A stretch of DNA of 64,000 nucleotides from Limosilactobacillus mucosae DSM 13345 (lineage in GTDB: Bacteria; Bacillota; Bacilli; Lactobacillales; Lactobacillaceae): the NCBI RefSeq assembly GCF_001436025.1, contig NZ_AZEQ01000012.1:1-64000 (forward strand), read 5' to 3'. Position numbers and translations under genes: made by a program. Shown piece after piece: positions 19,073-29,730 of the stretch (its first letter is position 1; each line of letters starts with the position of its first letter). A model generated the notes under the pieces. That model ran no database searches. It was given only the letters and a program-made list of their open reading frames with translations, and was not told where the DNA came from.

Positions 19073-20464
19073 ATGGCAAATTCAGAATTTGATACAATTG
19101 CAGCCATCTCGACCCCAGTTGGCGAAGGGGGCATCTCAATCATTCGAATCAGCGGCGAGGAGGCCGTTGCCGTTGCCAAAAAGCTGTACCACGGCAGCAA
19201 GGATCTGGCAAAGGTGGCAACCAATACCATTAACTATGGGCATATCGTTGATCCCGACAGTGGTGCGGAAGTTGATGAGGTCATGGTTTCAATCATGCGG
19301 GCACCTCATACCTACACCAGAGAAGACGTTGTTGAAATCAACTGCCATGGCGGACTGCTGGCTACCAATCGGATTCTGCAGCTGACGCTTAGTCATGGGG
19401 CGCGACTGGCTGAACCGGGCGAGTTTACCAAACGGGCCTTTTTAAACGGTCGGCTGGATCTTTCACAGTCTGAGGCCGTGATGGATCTGATCCGCGCCAA
19501 AACCGACAAATCAATGAAGGTGGCTCTAAATCAGCTGGACGGCGATCTGTCTCGCTTGATCAAGGCTCTGCGCAAGGATATTCTGGATGTCTTGGCGCAG
19601 GTTGAGGTCAACATTGACTACCCAGAATATGACGCGGTTGAAGAAATGACGACCAAGATGCTGAAAGAAAAAGCCCAAGAGGTTCAGCAGCGTATTCAGG
19701 CACTTTTAAAAACCGCCAAACAGGGCAAGGTATTAAGAGATGGTCTGGCAACGGCAATCATTGGGCGGCCAAACGTCGGCAAGTCCAGCCTGCTCAACAC
19801 GCTTCTGCATGAGGACAAGGCAATCGTAACCAACGTGGCCGGAACCACGCGTGACGTGATTGAGGAATACGTCAACGTAGAAGGCGTGCCCTTAAAGCTG
19901 ATTGACACGGCTGGGATTCGCCATACTGAGGATACGGTCGAGAAAATCGGCGTTGAGCGCAGTCGCCAGGCAATCGATACGGCTGACCTGGTACTGCTCT
20001 TGATTGACAGCTCCAATGCATTGACTGATGAGGATCGAGAACTGATTAAGCTGACGGCTGGCAAGCCACGCATCGTCATCTTAAACAAAACCGACCTGCC
20101 GAACCGAATCGATCTAAACGAACTGCGTCAGCTGACGGCCGGCGATCGCGTCATCAAGACCTCGATCGTTGAGCATGAAGGAATGGAAGAATTAGGCCGT
20201 ACGATCAGCCATATGTTCTTTGATGAAGGAATCGAAAGCTCGCAAAATACCGTTATGGTTACCAACGCCCGGCACATTGGACTGCTTCATCAAGCCAATG
20301 ACGCCTTGAATGACGTTTTGAGCGGGATTGCAGCTGGAATGCCGGTCGACTTGGTCCAGATCGACATGACGCGGTGCTGGGAGCTGTTGGGCGAGATTAC
20401 CGGCGACAGCTATCAAGACGAATTGTTGGATCAATTGTTCAGTCAGTTCTGTCTAGGAAAGTAA
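19073..20464 (+). CDS. mnmE: tRNA modification GTPase MnmE
   Basis: This 463-residue GTPase, with MnmG, installs the carboxymethylaminomethyl group at U34 of certain tRNAs. It has an N-terminal folate-binding domain (residues 1-120), a helical domain and an inserted G domain with G1 [10 protein letters not shown]3 DTAG and G4 NKTD. The C-terminal motif CLGK is present. ATG 19073 follows an AAAGGAG site. mnmG starts 11 nt downstream. Confidence 0.97.
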   Translation: MANSEFDTIAAISTPVGEGGISIIRISGEEAVAVAKKLYHGSKDLAKVATNTINYGHIVDPDSGAEVDEVMVSIMRAPHTYTREDVVEINCHGGLLATNRILQLTLSHGARLAEPGEFTKRAFLNGRLDLSQSEAVMDLIRAKTDKSMKVALNQLDGDLSRLIKALRKDILDVLAQVEVNIDYPEYDAVEEMTTKMLKEKAQEVQQRIQALLKTAKQGKVLRDGLATAIIGRPNVGKSSLLNTLLHEDKAIVTNVAGTTRDVIEEYVNVEGVPLKLIDTAGIRHTEDTVEKIGVERSRQAIDTADLVLLLIDSSNALTDEDRELIKLTAGKPRIVILNKTDLPNRIDLNELRQLTAGDRVIKTSIVEHEGMEELGRTISHMFFDEGIESSQNTVMVTNARHIGLLHQANDALNDVLSGIAAGMPVDLVQIDMTRCWELLGEITGDSYQDELLDQLFSQFCLGK

Positions 20465-20475
20465 AGGAGAGAAAA

Positions 20476-22398
20476 ATGCAGATTTCACAAGGTAAGCCGT
20501 TTGATGCCGGCAGCTTTGACGTAATCATCGTTGGAGCTGGTCATGCGGGATCAGAAGCGGCATTGGCGGCAGCACGCATGGGCAACAAGACGCTGCTTTT
20601 GACGATCAGTCTGGAAATGGTTGCCTTTATGCCATGCAATCCATCAGTGGGGGGACCGGCTAAGGGAATCGTAGTTCGCGAGATTGATGCCTTAGGCGGT
20701 GAAATGGGCCGTAATATCGACAAGACCTATGTTCAGATGCGGATGCTCAACACGGGGAAAGGTCCAGCCGTCCGTGCGTTGCGGGCTCAGGCTGACAAGC
20801 ACGCCTATCACCGAGCCATGAAGCAGACGATGGAAGAAACGCCTAATCTGACGCTGCGGCAGGCTACCGTTGATCAGCTGGTGGTTGAAGATGGCGTCTG
20901 CAAAGGAGTCATTACCAATACCGGGGCCCGCTATTTTGCCAAGGCCGTGGTATTGGCAACGGGAACCGCGGCCCGCGGCAAGATCATCATTGGCGAGCTG
21001 ATGTATGAATCTGGTCCAAACAATACGCAGTCAGCCACTAAGCTGTCTGAGAATCTGGAAGAGCTGGGCTTTGACCTGCAGCGGTTTAAGACCGGAACGC
21101 CACCACGCATCAACGGCAATACGATCGACTATTCGGTTACCGAGGAGCAGCCAGGTGACGAAAAACCGCATCATTTCAGTTTTGATACGCCGGACAGTCA
21201 ATATATCGCAGTCACTGATCAGATTTCCTGCTGGCTGACCTACACCAACCCAACCACGCATCAGATCATTCGCGACAACCTTGACCGGGCGCCAATGTTT
21301 ACCGGGGTGATTGAAGGGGTTGGTCCGCGCTACTGTCCTTCAATTGAAGACAAGATCGTGCGGTTTGCCGATAAGGATCGCCACCAGGTCTTCTTGGAAC
21401 CAGAAGGCCGCGATACTGACGAATGGTACGTGGACGGTATGTCGACCTCGATGCCTGAAGAAATTCAAGAAAAGATGCTGCATTCCGTAAAAGGACTGGA
21501 AAATGCCAAGCTGATGCGGCCAGGCTATGCAATCGAGTATGACGTGGTTGCGCCATATCAGCTGCATCCAACTCTGGAAACCAAGCTGATCAAGAATCTG
21601 TTTACGGCTGGTCAGACCAACGGCACGTCGGGTTATGAAGAGGCAGCTGGTCAAGGGCTGATTGCGGGCATCAATGCCGGGCTGCGTGCTCAAGGCAAGG
21701 GGCCGTTCGTGCTGAAGCGCTCTGATGCTTACATTGGCGTAATGATCGATGATTTGGTAACCAAGGGAACCAAGGAACCATATCGGCTGTTGACCAGTCG
21801 TGCCGAATACCGGCTGATCCTGCGTCATGACAATGCCGACCTGCGCTTGATGGAAAAAGGCCACGCAATCGGTCTGGTTTCTGATGAGCGCCTGGCAAGA
21901 ATGGAACATAAAAAGGCCTTGGTTGAAGCTGAGATTGCTCGACTCAAGAAGATTCGCATCAAGCCAACCAATGAGGCAGCCAACAATCTGATTGAGGCTC
22001 ACGGCGACAATCCTTTGAAAGATGCCATCGCGGCTGCCGATTTCTTAAAACGGCCATATGTTGACTACCAGACGCTGATGAACCTGATTCCTGATCCAGA
22101 TGAACCGCTCAGTCGAGAAGTAATCGAACAGGTTGAGATTCAATTGAAGTACGAGGGCTACATTAAAAAAGAAGAGGTCAAGGTTGAACGGCTGAAGCGC
22201 ATGGAAGCCAAGAAGATCCCGGCTGACCTGGACTATTCGGCAATTGATGGACTGGCTACTGAAGGCCGTCAGAAGCTGGAGAAGATTCGGCCTGAAACTT
22301 TGGCGCAGGCATCGCGGATCAGTGGGGTCAATCCAGCTGACCTGGCGATTTTGAGCGTTTATCTGCGTCAAGGACGTTTAGCTAAGCTTAAGGATTAG
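20476..22398 (+). CDS. mnmG: tRNA uridine-34 modification enzyme MnmG (GidA)
   Basis: This 640-residue FAD enzyme partners MnmE. The N-terminal dinucleotide site reads [20 protein letters not shown]; later motifs include [11 protein letters not shown] and GTPPRI, and the C-terminal helical domain ends with [14 protein letters not shown] 20476 is set by AAAGGAGAG. Unlike in Bacillus, no rsmG or noc-parA-parB follows. Confidence 0.97.
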   Translation: MQISQGKPFDAGSFDVIIVGAGHAGSEAALAAARMGNKTLLLTISLEMVAFMPCNPSVGGPAKGIVVREIDALGGEMGRNIDKTYVQMRMLNTGKGPAVRALRAQADKHAYHRAMKQTMEETPNLTLRQATVDQLVVEDGVCKGVITNTGARYFAKAVVLATGTAARGKIIIGELMYESGPNNTQSATKLSENLEELGFDLQRFKTGTPPRINGNTIDYSVTEEQPGDEKPHHFSFDTPDSQYIAVTDQISCWLTYTNPTTHQIIRDNLDRAPMFTGVIEGVGPRYCPSIEDKIVRFADKDRHQVFLEPEGRDTDEWYVDGMSTSMPEEIQEKMLHSVKGLENAKLMRPGYAIEYDVVAPYQLHPTLETKLIKNLFTAGQTNGTSGYEEAAGQGLIAGINAGLRAQGKGPFVLKRSDAYIGVMIDDLVTKGTKEPYRLLTSRAEYRLILRHDNADLRLMEKGHAIGLVSDERLARMEHKKALVEAEIARLKKIRIKPTNEAANNLIEAHGDNPLKDAIAAADFLKRPYVDYQTLMNLIPDPDEPLSREVIEQVEIQLKYEGYIKKEEVKVERLKRMEAKKIPADLDYSAIDGLATEGRQKLEKIRPETLAQASRISGVNPADLAILSVYLRQGRLAKLKD

Positions 22399-22507
22399 AG
22401 AATATCTTGAAGGTGCCTTGGGTTTGGATTATCATTAAGGTTTCAGAGGGCGTTTTTTATAATCGCCGTTGACAGTATCACTAGGAAAATATGAGGATGA
22501 TTTTAAA

Positions 22508-23734
22508 GTGAATGATCAAATTGATTTCCAGCCAATTCTGCTGGGAACGGACTTTAACTGCTATGGCATGGCACGTTCTTTTTATGAAGCCTATGGAATC
22601 AAAAGCATTGCCTATGGAGTTACGCACATGGCGCCAACTCGCTACACCAAGCTGGCTGATGTGCATGTAATTGAAGGCTTTAACGAAGATCCAGGCTTTA
22701 TCAAATCAATGCGTGAGATTGCCAAGAACTTAAAGCCGGATAAAAAATACCTGCTGCTGTCCTGTGGGGATGGCTACACGGAACTGATCGCCAAGCACTT
22801 AGACGAGCTGAAGCAATGGTTTGTCTGCCCATATGTTGACTATGACATGTTCCAAAAACTGGGGACCAAAGAAACTTTTTACGCTGCTGCGGAAAAGTAT
22901 GGCCTGCCTTATCCAAAGACCAAGCTGATTGAAGCGGCTGAATTTACGAAGCCAAAAGAAATTGAGCTGCCATTTGATTTTCCGATTGCCTTGAAGCCTT
23001 CCGACAGTATCGCCTGGCTGGACATTCATTTTGCTGATCGTAAAAAGGCCTATGTCTTGGACACGCGGGCTCAGTTTGATAAGCTGCTGCCTGAAATTGC
23101 TCAAGCCGGCTATACCGGAAAGCTGATCGCCCAGGACTTCATTCCCGGCGATGATTCCAACATGCGCGTGGTAAATGCCTATGTTGGTCAAGATCACAAG
23201 GTACGCATGATCTGCCTTGGTCATCCCCTACTGGAAGATCCATCGCCAGTGGCAGTCGGCAACTATATGGTGATCATTCCAGAAAAGAACATGGAAATCT
23301 ACCAAACGATTCAAAAGTTCTTGGAAGAAATCAATTACGTCGGGTTTGCGGATTTTGACATGAAGTACGACCGGCGCGATGGCAAATTCAAGATTTTTGA
23401 GATCAATCTGCGTCAGGGCCGCAGCAGCTACTACTGCACTTTAAACGGCTACAATCTGGCTAAGTATGTGGTTGATGATGCCATCTACCATCGTCCATAT
23501 GACCATACCGATTATGCAGACGGTAACAAGCTGTGGCTGAGCGTTCCTAAGAAAGTCTTCTACAAGTACGCTAAGGAAGGCCCAGATAAGGAGCGTGCCA
23601 AGCAGATGCTTGAATCAGGCAACTGGGGTACGACGGCCTTTGACAAGCATGATACGCTCAAGCAGCGGCTGCTGATGCACTACGCCTTTTCGTTAATGCC
23701 TAAGAAGTACAAGGAATACTTCGTGCAGCGCTAA
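22508..23734 (+). CDS. D-aspartate ligase (ATP-grasp), peptidoglycan crossbridge
   Basis: This roughly 408-residue ATP-grasp ligase closely resembles, from memory, the Enterococcus faecium D-aspartate ligase Asl(fm): shared features are a GxDxNxYGMARSFxEAYG opening, VIEGFNEDP, and the ATP-grasp region FIPGDDSNMRV, EINLRQGRSS. That enzyme attaches D-Asp to the Lys side chain of the wall precursor in the cytoplasm. The start is uncertain: GTG 22508 has a GAGG site at a fair distance, while TTG 22469 lacks one. The following genes (amidotransferase, two MurE) support the role. Confidence 0.88.
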   Translation: MNDQIDFQPILLGTDFNCYGMARSFYEAYGIKSIAYGVTHMAPTRYTKLADVHVIEGFNEDPGFIKSMREIAKNLKPDKKYLLLSCGDGYTELIAKHLDELKQWFVCPYVDYDMFQKLGTKETFYAAAEKYGLPYPKTKLIEAAEFTKPKEIELPFDFPIALKPSDSIAWLDIHFADRKKAYVLDTRAQFDKLLPEIAQAGYTGKLIAQDFIPGDDSNMRVVNAYVGQDHKVRMICLGHPLLEDPSPVAVGNYMVIIPEKNMEIYQTIQKFLEEINYVGFADFDMKYDRRDGKFKIFEINLRQGRSSYYCTLNGYNLAKYVVDDAIYHRPYDHTDYADGNKLWLSVPKKVFYKYAKEGPDKERAKQMLESGNWGTTAFDKHDTLKQRLLMHYAFSLMPKKYKEYFVQR

Positions 23735-23761
23735 TTTAGTCAAGAACATAGGAGAGTCATT

Positions 23762-25678
23762 ATGTGTGGAATTGTTGCATTTGTGGATAATGAAAAGCCA
23801 CAAGTCAAAGAAAGCCTGATTCAAAAAATGATGGACCGGATCATCCACCGTGGTCCCGATGATGCCGGCCAATTCGTCGATGAACACGCGGCTTTGGGAC
23901 ATCGGCGCTTGAGTTTCGTTGACGTTAAGAGCGGTAAACAGCCGATCTTTAATGAAAACGAAAACCTGGCCATTTTATTTAATGGTGAAATCTACAACTT
24001 CCAGCCGCTGCGCGAGGAATTGATTGCTGCCGGCCACCATTTCTCGACCAAGACGGACACGGAAGTCATTCTGCATGGCTATGAGCAATGGGGTGATGAC
24101 GTCTGCAAGAAGCTGCGGGGGATGTTTGCCTTTGTCATCTGGAACCGGCAAACCCAAGAAATGTTTGGGGCCCGCGATCACTTCGGCATCAAGCCGCTGT
24201 ATTACGCCAAGATGAATGGGACGTTCTTTGTCGGTTCAGAAATCAAGGCCTTCTTGGAACACCCTAATTTCGACAAGCAGCTGAACAAAGAGGCCCTCAA
24301 GCCATATCTGACGTTCCAGTATCCAATTACCCGGGAAACGTTCTTTAAGGGCGTCTACAAACTGCCAGAAGGTCATTCGTTCCACTACACCAAGGATGGT
24401 CAGTTCTCAATGACCGAATACTGGGATGAAGACTTTGAACCAGCCGATGAAACCTTTGATCAAGCCGTTGATCGGATCGAGGCTGCCGTTACCGAATCAG
24501 TCAAGGCGCACTCTTTTGCTGACCAAGGCATTAAAGTTGGTTCATTTCTTTCGGCTGGGGTTGACTCCAGCTACGTTACGGCTATGATGCGACCTGACAA
24601 CACGTTCTCAATCGGCTTTGACAGTACCTATGATGAAACCAAGGAAGCACGGGAACTGGCGGCTAAGCTGAATCTTAAGAACACGGATGCCAAGCTGACT
24701 AACGAGGAAGCCTTCCATACATTCCCATTGATTCAATACTATCTGGACGAGCCCGACTCCAACCCATCAGTCGTGCCATTGTACTTCTTGACCAAGCTGG
24801 CTAAGGACAATGGCTACAAGGCAATGCTTTCTGGTGAAGGTGCCGATGAGCTGTTTGCCGGCTACATTGATTATGGCTTCTATACCAAGTCCAAGCTGAT
24901 TCGCTGGATTACCGATCAGCTGAAGAAAAAGCCGCGGCAAAAGCGCTATGAGATTGCCGAAAAGATCAAGAACAAGCATTTCCATGGTCAGGCGCACATG
25001 TATGCCAACCTGGCGCCAGCTCGCGATACCTTTATCGGTGAGGCCTACATCTTCAGTCCAGAACAGGCTCAAAGCATTCTGCAGCCTGAATTTGACTGTG
25101 GTCCAACGGTCAAGCAGATCGTTGACCCATACTATGACAAGGTTGAAGACAAAGATATTGATGAGGTTGCCAAAAAGCAGTACCTGGATCTGCACTGCTT
25201 TATGCCAGGTGATATTCTGCTGAAGGCCGATAAGATGAGTATGGCCAACTCGCTGGAACTGCGGGTGCCTTTGCTGGACCGGGAAATGATGAAGGTTGCT
25301 CAGACCACGCCAACCAAGTACCTGTTCAACGCTAAGGGTACCAAGTGGGCTTTCCGGATGGCGGCCAACCGTCACCTGCCAGAAGAATGGGCAACGCGGC
25401 CTAAGATGGGCTTCCCAACGCCAATTCGGGCCTGGCTGCGTGAAGACAAGTACTACCAAGAAGTTCGCGAATTGTTCAGCCAGGATTTTGTCAAAGAGTT
25501 CTTTGATCAAGACAAGATCTTGAAGATGGCCGAAGACAACTTCCAAGGCAAGACGGACGACCGGCGCAAGATCTGGACCGTCTACACGTTCTTGGTCTGG
25601 TACAAGCTGTACTTTATCGACAACTTCAAACCGGATGAATCGGCAATTGATCAAACCAAGCAAAAGGCGGCGAACTAA
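23762..25678 (+). CDS. asnB: Asparagine-synthase-type amidotransferase (likely D-Asp amidation)
   Basis: This 638-residue class II glutamine amidotransferase has catalytic Cys2 (MCGIVAF) and a C-terminal synthetase domain with the PP-loop-like FLSAGVDSSYV near residue 265 and SGEGADELFAGY. The first Gly of the usual SGG is Ala. In Lactococcus a relative (AsnH) amidates D-Asp in the crossbridge; because this gene follows a D-Asp ligase, that role is more likely than free asparagine synthesis. Its stop abuts the murE start (TAAATG). Confidence 0.85.
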   Translation: MCGIVAFVDNEKPQVKESLIQKMMDRIIHRGPDDAGQFVDEHAALGHRRLSFVDVKSGKQPIFNENENLAILFNGEIYNFQPLREELIAAGHHFSTKTDTEVILHGYEQWGDDVCKKLRGMFAFVIWNRQTQEMFGARDHFGIKPLYYAKMNGTFFVGSEIKAFLEHPNFDKQLNKEALKPYLTFQYPITRETFFKGVYKLPEGHSFHYTKDGQFSMTEYWDEDFEPADETFDQAVDRIEAAVTESVKAHSFADQGIKVGSFLSAGVDSSYVTAMMRPDNTFSIGFDSTYDETKEARELAAKLNLKNTDAKLTNEEAFHTFPLIQYYLDEPDSNPSVVPLYFLTKLAKDNGYKAMLSGEGADELFAGYIDYGFYTKSKLIRWITDQLKKKPRQKRYEIAEKIKNKHFHGQAHMYANLAPARDTFIGEAYIFSPEQAQSILQPEFDCGPTVKQIVDPYYDKVEDKDIDEVAKKQYLDLHCFMPGDILLKADKMSMANSLELRVPLLDREMMKVAQTTPTKYLFNAKGTKWAFRMAANRHLPEEWATRPKMGFPTPIRAWLREDKYYQEVRELFSQDFVKEFFDQDKILKMAEDNFQGKTDDRRKIWTVYTFLVWYKLYFIDNFKPDESAIDQTKQKAAN

Positions 25679-27208
25679 ATGCTGACGGTTAAACAGACGG
25701 TAGCTGCTCTCAAGGAACGGGGCCTGTTTAAGGAAATTATCGTTGACGGTCAGTGGCTGTATGACGTACCGGAAAAAATTGCCGATCTGGAGTTCAAGCA
25801 GCTTTCGTATGACTCGCGTGCAATTGAGCCGCAGACGCTTTTTATCTGCAAGGGTCAGCGCTTTAATCCGCAATATCTGGTGGATGCAGTCAAAAAAGGC
25901 GCCACGGCTTGCCTGACTCAGCAGGTGTATGATGAGGAGCTGGCTGGTCAGACTGTCTGGCAGCTTGTCGTTACTGATGTCCAAAAAGCCATGGCAACAG
26001 TCGCGCGGTCGTTTTATGGCGATCCGGAAAAAGAACTGACGCTGGTCGGCTTTACCGGTACCAAGGGCAAGACGACCTCAGTCTACTTTACGCGGCATAT
26101 TTTGGCGCATGTCTTTGACAATCAGGTGGCGCAGCTGTCATCGATTGCCGAGTGTCTGGATGGTAAAAACTTTATCGAATCGCACCTGACTACGCCTGAG
26201 TCATTGGATCTGTACCGGATGATGCGTCAAGCCGTTGATAACGGTATGAAGTATCTGGTGATGGAGGTTTCCAGTCAGGCCTACAAGAAGTCGCGCGTTG
26301 ATGGACTGCATTTTGACATTGGTGTCTTCTTGAATATTTCGCGTGATCATATCAGTCCTGTTGAGCATCCAAGCTTTGATGACTATCTTTGGTGCAAGAG
26401 CCAGCTGGTAAAAAATGCCGATAAAGTAATCATCAACCGCGAGATTCCTTACTTTGAGCTGCTGGCCCAAAAGACGCGTGCGTTTGGCAACCAGCTGATT
26501 ACCTATGGCAGCGATCAATCAGATGCCGATTATCGCTTTACCTTAGGCGAGCATGGTCATTTCCAGGTTGCCTCGTTCAATGACCAGCTGCCGGCAGTTG
26601 CAGGCGATTTTCGGGTCATGCTGCCGGGATCGTTTAACTGCAGCAATGCAACGGCCGCATTGGCAGTCGCCGCGCAGCTAAGCGATAAAACCAGTGAGTT
26701 TGCGGCGGGACTTTTAGAAACCAAGGTACCGGGCCGCATGGAGATCTTAAAGAACGAAAAAGGCTATGTAGCTTGTGTTGACTACGCTCATAACTACCTG
26801 AGCATGAGTGAGAGCTTTAAGTTCTTAAAGCATGAGTATCCAGACGGCCGCTTGATCGTGGTTACCGGTTCAGTGGGCAGCAAAGCTGAGTCACGGCGCC
26901 AGGATATCGGTCGCGCACTGTCAGAGTATGCTGACGTGGCCATCCTGACTGAAGATGACAACTACTTTGAGGATCCCAAAAAGATTATTCAGGCAATTCG
27001 CGATCATATCGTGGATCCCCACGTTGAGGTTCATGAGATTCTTAACCGTGAAGAGGCCATTAAAACTGCCTTTCAGATGGCGCGGCCAGGTGATGTCATG
27101 TTTATGGCTGCCAAGGGGCGGGAGCAGTTCCTGCGCGAAAATGGCCATGACAAGCCTTATGTCGGCGATTACCAGCTGACAGAGCAGTTGATGAAAGCGT
27201 ATAATTAA
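25679..27208 (+). CDS. murE: UDP-MurNAc-tripeptide synthetase, MurE copy 1
   Basis: This 509-residue Mur ligase adds the third residue of the peptidoglycan stem, probably L-Lys. It shows the P-loop FTGTKGKTT (Lys in place of the common Asn, which I recall in Lys-type enzymes), LTTPESLDLYRMM, EVSSQAYKKSRV and NISRDHISPVEHPSF. Where DAP-adding and staphylococcal Lys-adding enzymes read DNPR or DNPA, this protein reads DDNY. It starts at the asnB stop, so it is in the same operon. The next gene is a paralogue. Confidence 0.9.
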   Translation: MLTVKQTVAALKERGLFKEIIVDGQWLYDVPEKIADLEFKQLSYDSRAIEPQTLFICKGQRFNPQYLVDAVKKGATACLTQQVYDEELAGQTVWQLVVTDVQKAMATVARSFYGDPEKELTLVGFTGTKGKTTSVYFTRHILAHVFDNQVAQLSSIAECLDGKNFIESHLTTPESLDLYRMMRQAVDNGMKYLVMEVSSQAYKKSRVDGLHFDIGVFLNISRDHISPVEHPSFDDYLWCKSQLVKNADKVIINREIPYFELLAQKTRAFGNQLITYGSDQSDADYRFTLGEHGHFQVASFNDQLPAVAGDFRVMLPGSFNCSNATAALAVAAQLSDKTSEFAAGLLETKVPGRMEILKNEKGYVACVDYAHNYLSMSESFKFLKHEYPDGRLIVVTGSVGSKAESRRQDIGRALSEYADVAILTEDDNYFEDPKKIIQAIRDHIVDPHVEVHEILNREEAIKTAFQMARPGDVMFMAAKGREQFLRENGHDKPYVGDYQLTEQLMKAYN

Positions 27209-27253
27209 ATATGACTGTTAGGGAAGTCGATACTTTGACAGTTAATTGAAGAT

Positions 27254-27290
27254 AAGGTCCAGTCTGCGGTGCGTTTGCAGACTGGACCTT
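27254..27290 (+). terminator. Perfect hairpin between the murE copies
   Basis: Arms of 14 bp (AAGGTCCAGTCTGC and complement) with a 9-nt loop are followed, after ATTGTCG, by a T-run from about 27298. It probably ends the first operon and suggests that murE copy 2 has its own promoter. Confidence 0.7.
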
Positions 27291-27429
27291 ATTGTCGTTT
27301 TTTTAAGACATCTTAAAAGCAAGTTCTTGATGCTTTCGTTGGGATTTCGCATTTTTTTCATAATCTTGTGTCAGAATACGAAACATGATCGAAAGACAAT
27401 GAACGTTTAAATGAAAGGTGGGGGGAGAA

Positions 27430-28959
27430 ATGCTGACGCTTAATCAAGCTGCCAACATTTTAAAACAGGATCAATTGCTGCGTGAAATCGTAATCGGTGA
27501 TGATTGGCGCTTCGAGGTTCCAGCCAATCTCAAAGATCGCAGGCTCCAATTCTTATCTTATGATTCGCGCCGTATTGCACCTGATACGCTGTTTATGTGC
27601 AAAGGACTAAACTTCAACGAAAAATATCTGGAGGACGCAATTGATAAGGGAGCCGTTGCCTGTGTGACTGAAAACGTCTATGCCGGCAAAGACCAGAAGC
27701 AAGTCGTGCAGCTGGTGGTCAATGACGTTCAAAAGGCAATGGCTCTATTGGCGCGCGAGTTTTACAACAACCCGCAACAGGAACTGAAAGTGATTGGGTT
27801 TACTGGGACCAAGGGAAAAACGACTTCGGTATACTTTGCCCGCCATTTGATGAATGAGGTTTTTGATCATAAGGTAGCCCAATTATCCTCAATTGCTGAA
27901 TGTCTTGATGGCGAGCATTTTGAAGAAGCTCATTTAACGACGCCAGAGTCACTGGACCTGTTCCGGATGATGCGTCAGGCTGCCGATAATGGCATGCAGT
28001 ATCTGATTATGGAGGTTTCCAGTCAGGCCTATAAGAAGTCAAGAGTCTATGGTCTGCATTTTGATATTGGTGTCTTTTTAAATATTGCTGCCGACCACAT
28101 TAGTCCGGTAGAACACCCAAGTTTTGAAGACTATCTGTACTGTAAGAGTCAGCTGATGATCAACTCATCCAAGGTGATCATCAATCGTGAGTGTCCTTAT
28201 TATGATCTGCTGGCTCAAAAAGCGCTGGCTGCTGGCAATCAGGTAATCTCATTTGGCAGCAGTCAGTCCAATGCCGACTATCGCTATGTAGTTGATTCGC
28301 CGCATGAGTTTCACGTAGCTACGTTCAGCAGTCAGCAGCCGCAGTTGACTGGCCGCTTTAAGATCAATATCCCAGGTACGTTCAATGACAGCAATGCCTT
28401 GGCCGCGCTGGTCGTAGGGCGGCAGTTCAGTGATGATACGGCGGCTTTTGTCAAGGGACTGGAAGAAACCACCGTTCCTGGCCGCATGGAAATGCTGAGC
28501 AATCAGCGGGGACTATTGGCCTGCGTTGACTATGCTCATAACTATCTGAGCCTGAATGAAAGCTTCAAATACATGAAAAACACTTATCCCAATGGCCGTT
28601 TGATCGTAGTGATCGGTGCGGCTGGTGGTAAGGCTGAGTCGCGCCGTAAGGATATTGGCGAGGCGCTGGCCAAATATGCTGACGTGGCCATTCTAACCAG
28701 CGAAGACAATTTCTTTGAGGATCCGCATAAGATCGATGAAGAAATCAAAGCGCACATTGACAATCCTGATGTTGAGGTACATATCAACGTTGACCGTGCC
28801 AAAGCCATTCAAGACGCGTTTAACATGGCATGTCCTGGCGACGTCATGTTTATGGCTGCCAAGGGACGCGAGCAGTTTATGCATGAAAAAGGCCGCGATA
28901 TTCCATATGTTGGTGACTATCAGCTGACCCAAAAATTGATGCGTGAATATGATGAATAA
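27430..28959 (+). CDS. MurE-type ligase, copy 2
   Basis: This 509-residue paralogue of the preceding MurE appears, by eye, to be roughly 60% identical along its full length. It retains FTGTKGKTTSVYF, the substrate loop LTTPESLDLFRMM and the C-terminal AAKGREQFM. At the DNPR/DNPA position it reads EDNF. Start ATG 27430 follows a GGTGGGGGGAG site; a GTG 12 nt upstream is less likely. It is separated from copy 1 by a hairpin, so it may be expressed differently. It may use a different third-position amino acid or simply be a backup; the sequence alone cannot decide. Confidence 0.88.
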   Translation: MLTLNQAANILKQDQLLREIVIGDDWRFEVPANLKDRRLQFLSYDSRRIAPDTLFMCKGLNFNEKYLEDAIDKGAVACVTENVYAGKDQKQVVQLVVNDVQKAMALLAREFYNNPQQELKVIGFTGTKGKTTSVYFARHLMNEVFDHKVAQLSSIAECLDGEHFEEAHLTTPESLDLFRMMRQAADNGMQYLIMEVSSQAYKKSRVYGLHFDIGVFLNIAADHISPVEHPSFEDYLYCKSQLMINSSKVIINRECPYYDLLAQKALAAGNQVISFGSSQSNADYRYVVDSPHEFHVATFSSQQPQLTGRFKINIPGTFNDSNALAALVVGRQFSDDTAAFVKGLEETTVPGRMEMLSNQRGLLACVDYAHNYLSLNESFKYMKNTYPNGRLIVVIGAAGGKAESRRKDIGEALAKYADVAILTSEDNFFEDPHKIDEEIKAHIDNPDVEVHINVDRAKAIQDAFNMACPGDVMFMAAKGREQFMHEKGRDIPYVGDYQLTQKLMREYDE

Positions 28960-29023
28960 GTTGTTAGTTGCTGGTAAAGTGTATTAAAATTGCCGTTAGA
29001 AAACTAATCTGGGAGCAATTTTG

Positions 29024-29632
29024 ATGAAAGCTTTTAAAGAATTAATGAGTTGGATCGTGCCGATTGCGATTGGTCTGCTGCTGGCATTGCTGATCAAGCA
29101 GTTTGCTTTTCAGTTTGTCCGGGTTGATGGTCCATCCATGCAGCCTAATCTGCAAAACAACGAGCGTGTGGTCTGCTTAAAGCAAGCCAAGATCCATCGC
29201 GGCAGCGTAGTGGTTTTTGATGCCAATGGCGTTGATCCGCAAGTTTCAGTAAAGACTGAGTACGTAAAGCGGGTTATTGGCCTGCCAGGCGATACGGTTG
29301 AGGCCAAAAACGGCAATCTTTACGTTAACGGCAAAAAGGTTGATCAAAGCTACATCAGCAAGAGCGAGCGTTCCAGCGGTACCGGAACCTGGACTTTGCA
29401 CAGTATTTCCCAGGAAAACAGCTGGGTGCTGCATAATGGGGCCTATAAGGTGCCAAAAGGCGAGTACTTTGTCTTGGGTGATCACCGCAGCGTCTCTAAC
29501 GACAGTCGCTACTGGGGATTCGTACCTAAGAGCAAGATCGTCGGCGTCGTCAAGGTAGGTTTCTGGAATCGTACGCAGCCGGCTAAAAACAATATCAATC
29601 AGCAATGGAAGCATTTCTTTGCCGATAACTAA
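29024..29632 (+). CDS. lepB: Signal peptidase I
   Basis: This 202-residue membrane serine protease removes signal peptides on the outer face. One N-terminal span (residues 7-30) leads to the catalytic Ser in VDGPSMQPNL and the catalytic Lys in YVKRVIGLPGD; box E reads GDHRSVSNDSR. ATG 29024 with GGGAG is preferred to the TTG directly before it. Confidence 0.93.
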   Translation: MKAFKELMSWIVPIAIGLLLALLIKQFAFQFVRVDGPSMQPNLQNNERVVCLKQAKIHRGSVVVFDANGVDPQVSVKTEYVKRVIGLPGDTVEAKNGNLYVNGKKVDQSYISKSERSSGTGTWTLHSISQENSWVLHNGAYKVPKGEYFVLGDHRSVSNDSRYWGFVPKSKIVGVVKVGFWNRTQPAKNNINQQWKHFFADN

Positions 29633-29637
29633 CCATG

Positions 29638-29670
29638 AGCAGCGTTCTTTAGCGAGGGCGCTGCTTTTGA
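29638..29670 (+). terminator. Terminator after lepB
   Basis: GAGCAGCG pairs with CGCTGCTT and is followed by a short T-run. Confidence 0.65.
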
Positions 29671-29730
29671 GTTGCCGATGATTTTGCTTTAGAATAATTG
29701 ACAAAAGACTGTAAGTGAGGAAGGTTCAAC

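Noticed and set aside
22469-22507. TTG start 13 codons upstream for the D-aspartate ligase
   Set aside because: No ribosome binding site; GTG 22508 has GAGG upstream. The choice remains uncertain.
23762-25678. Free asparagine synthetase
   Set aside because: Not excluded, but the context between D-Asp ligase and MurE makes crossbridge amidation more likely.
24767-25984. 405-codon open frame antisense to asnB/murE
   Set aside because: It is a shadow of two clearly coding genes, has no family features and results from codon bias.
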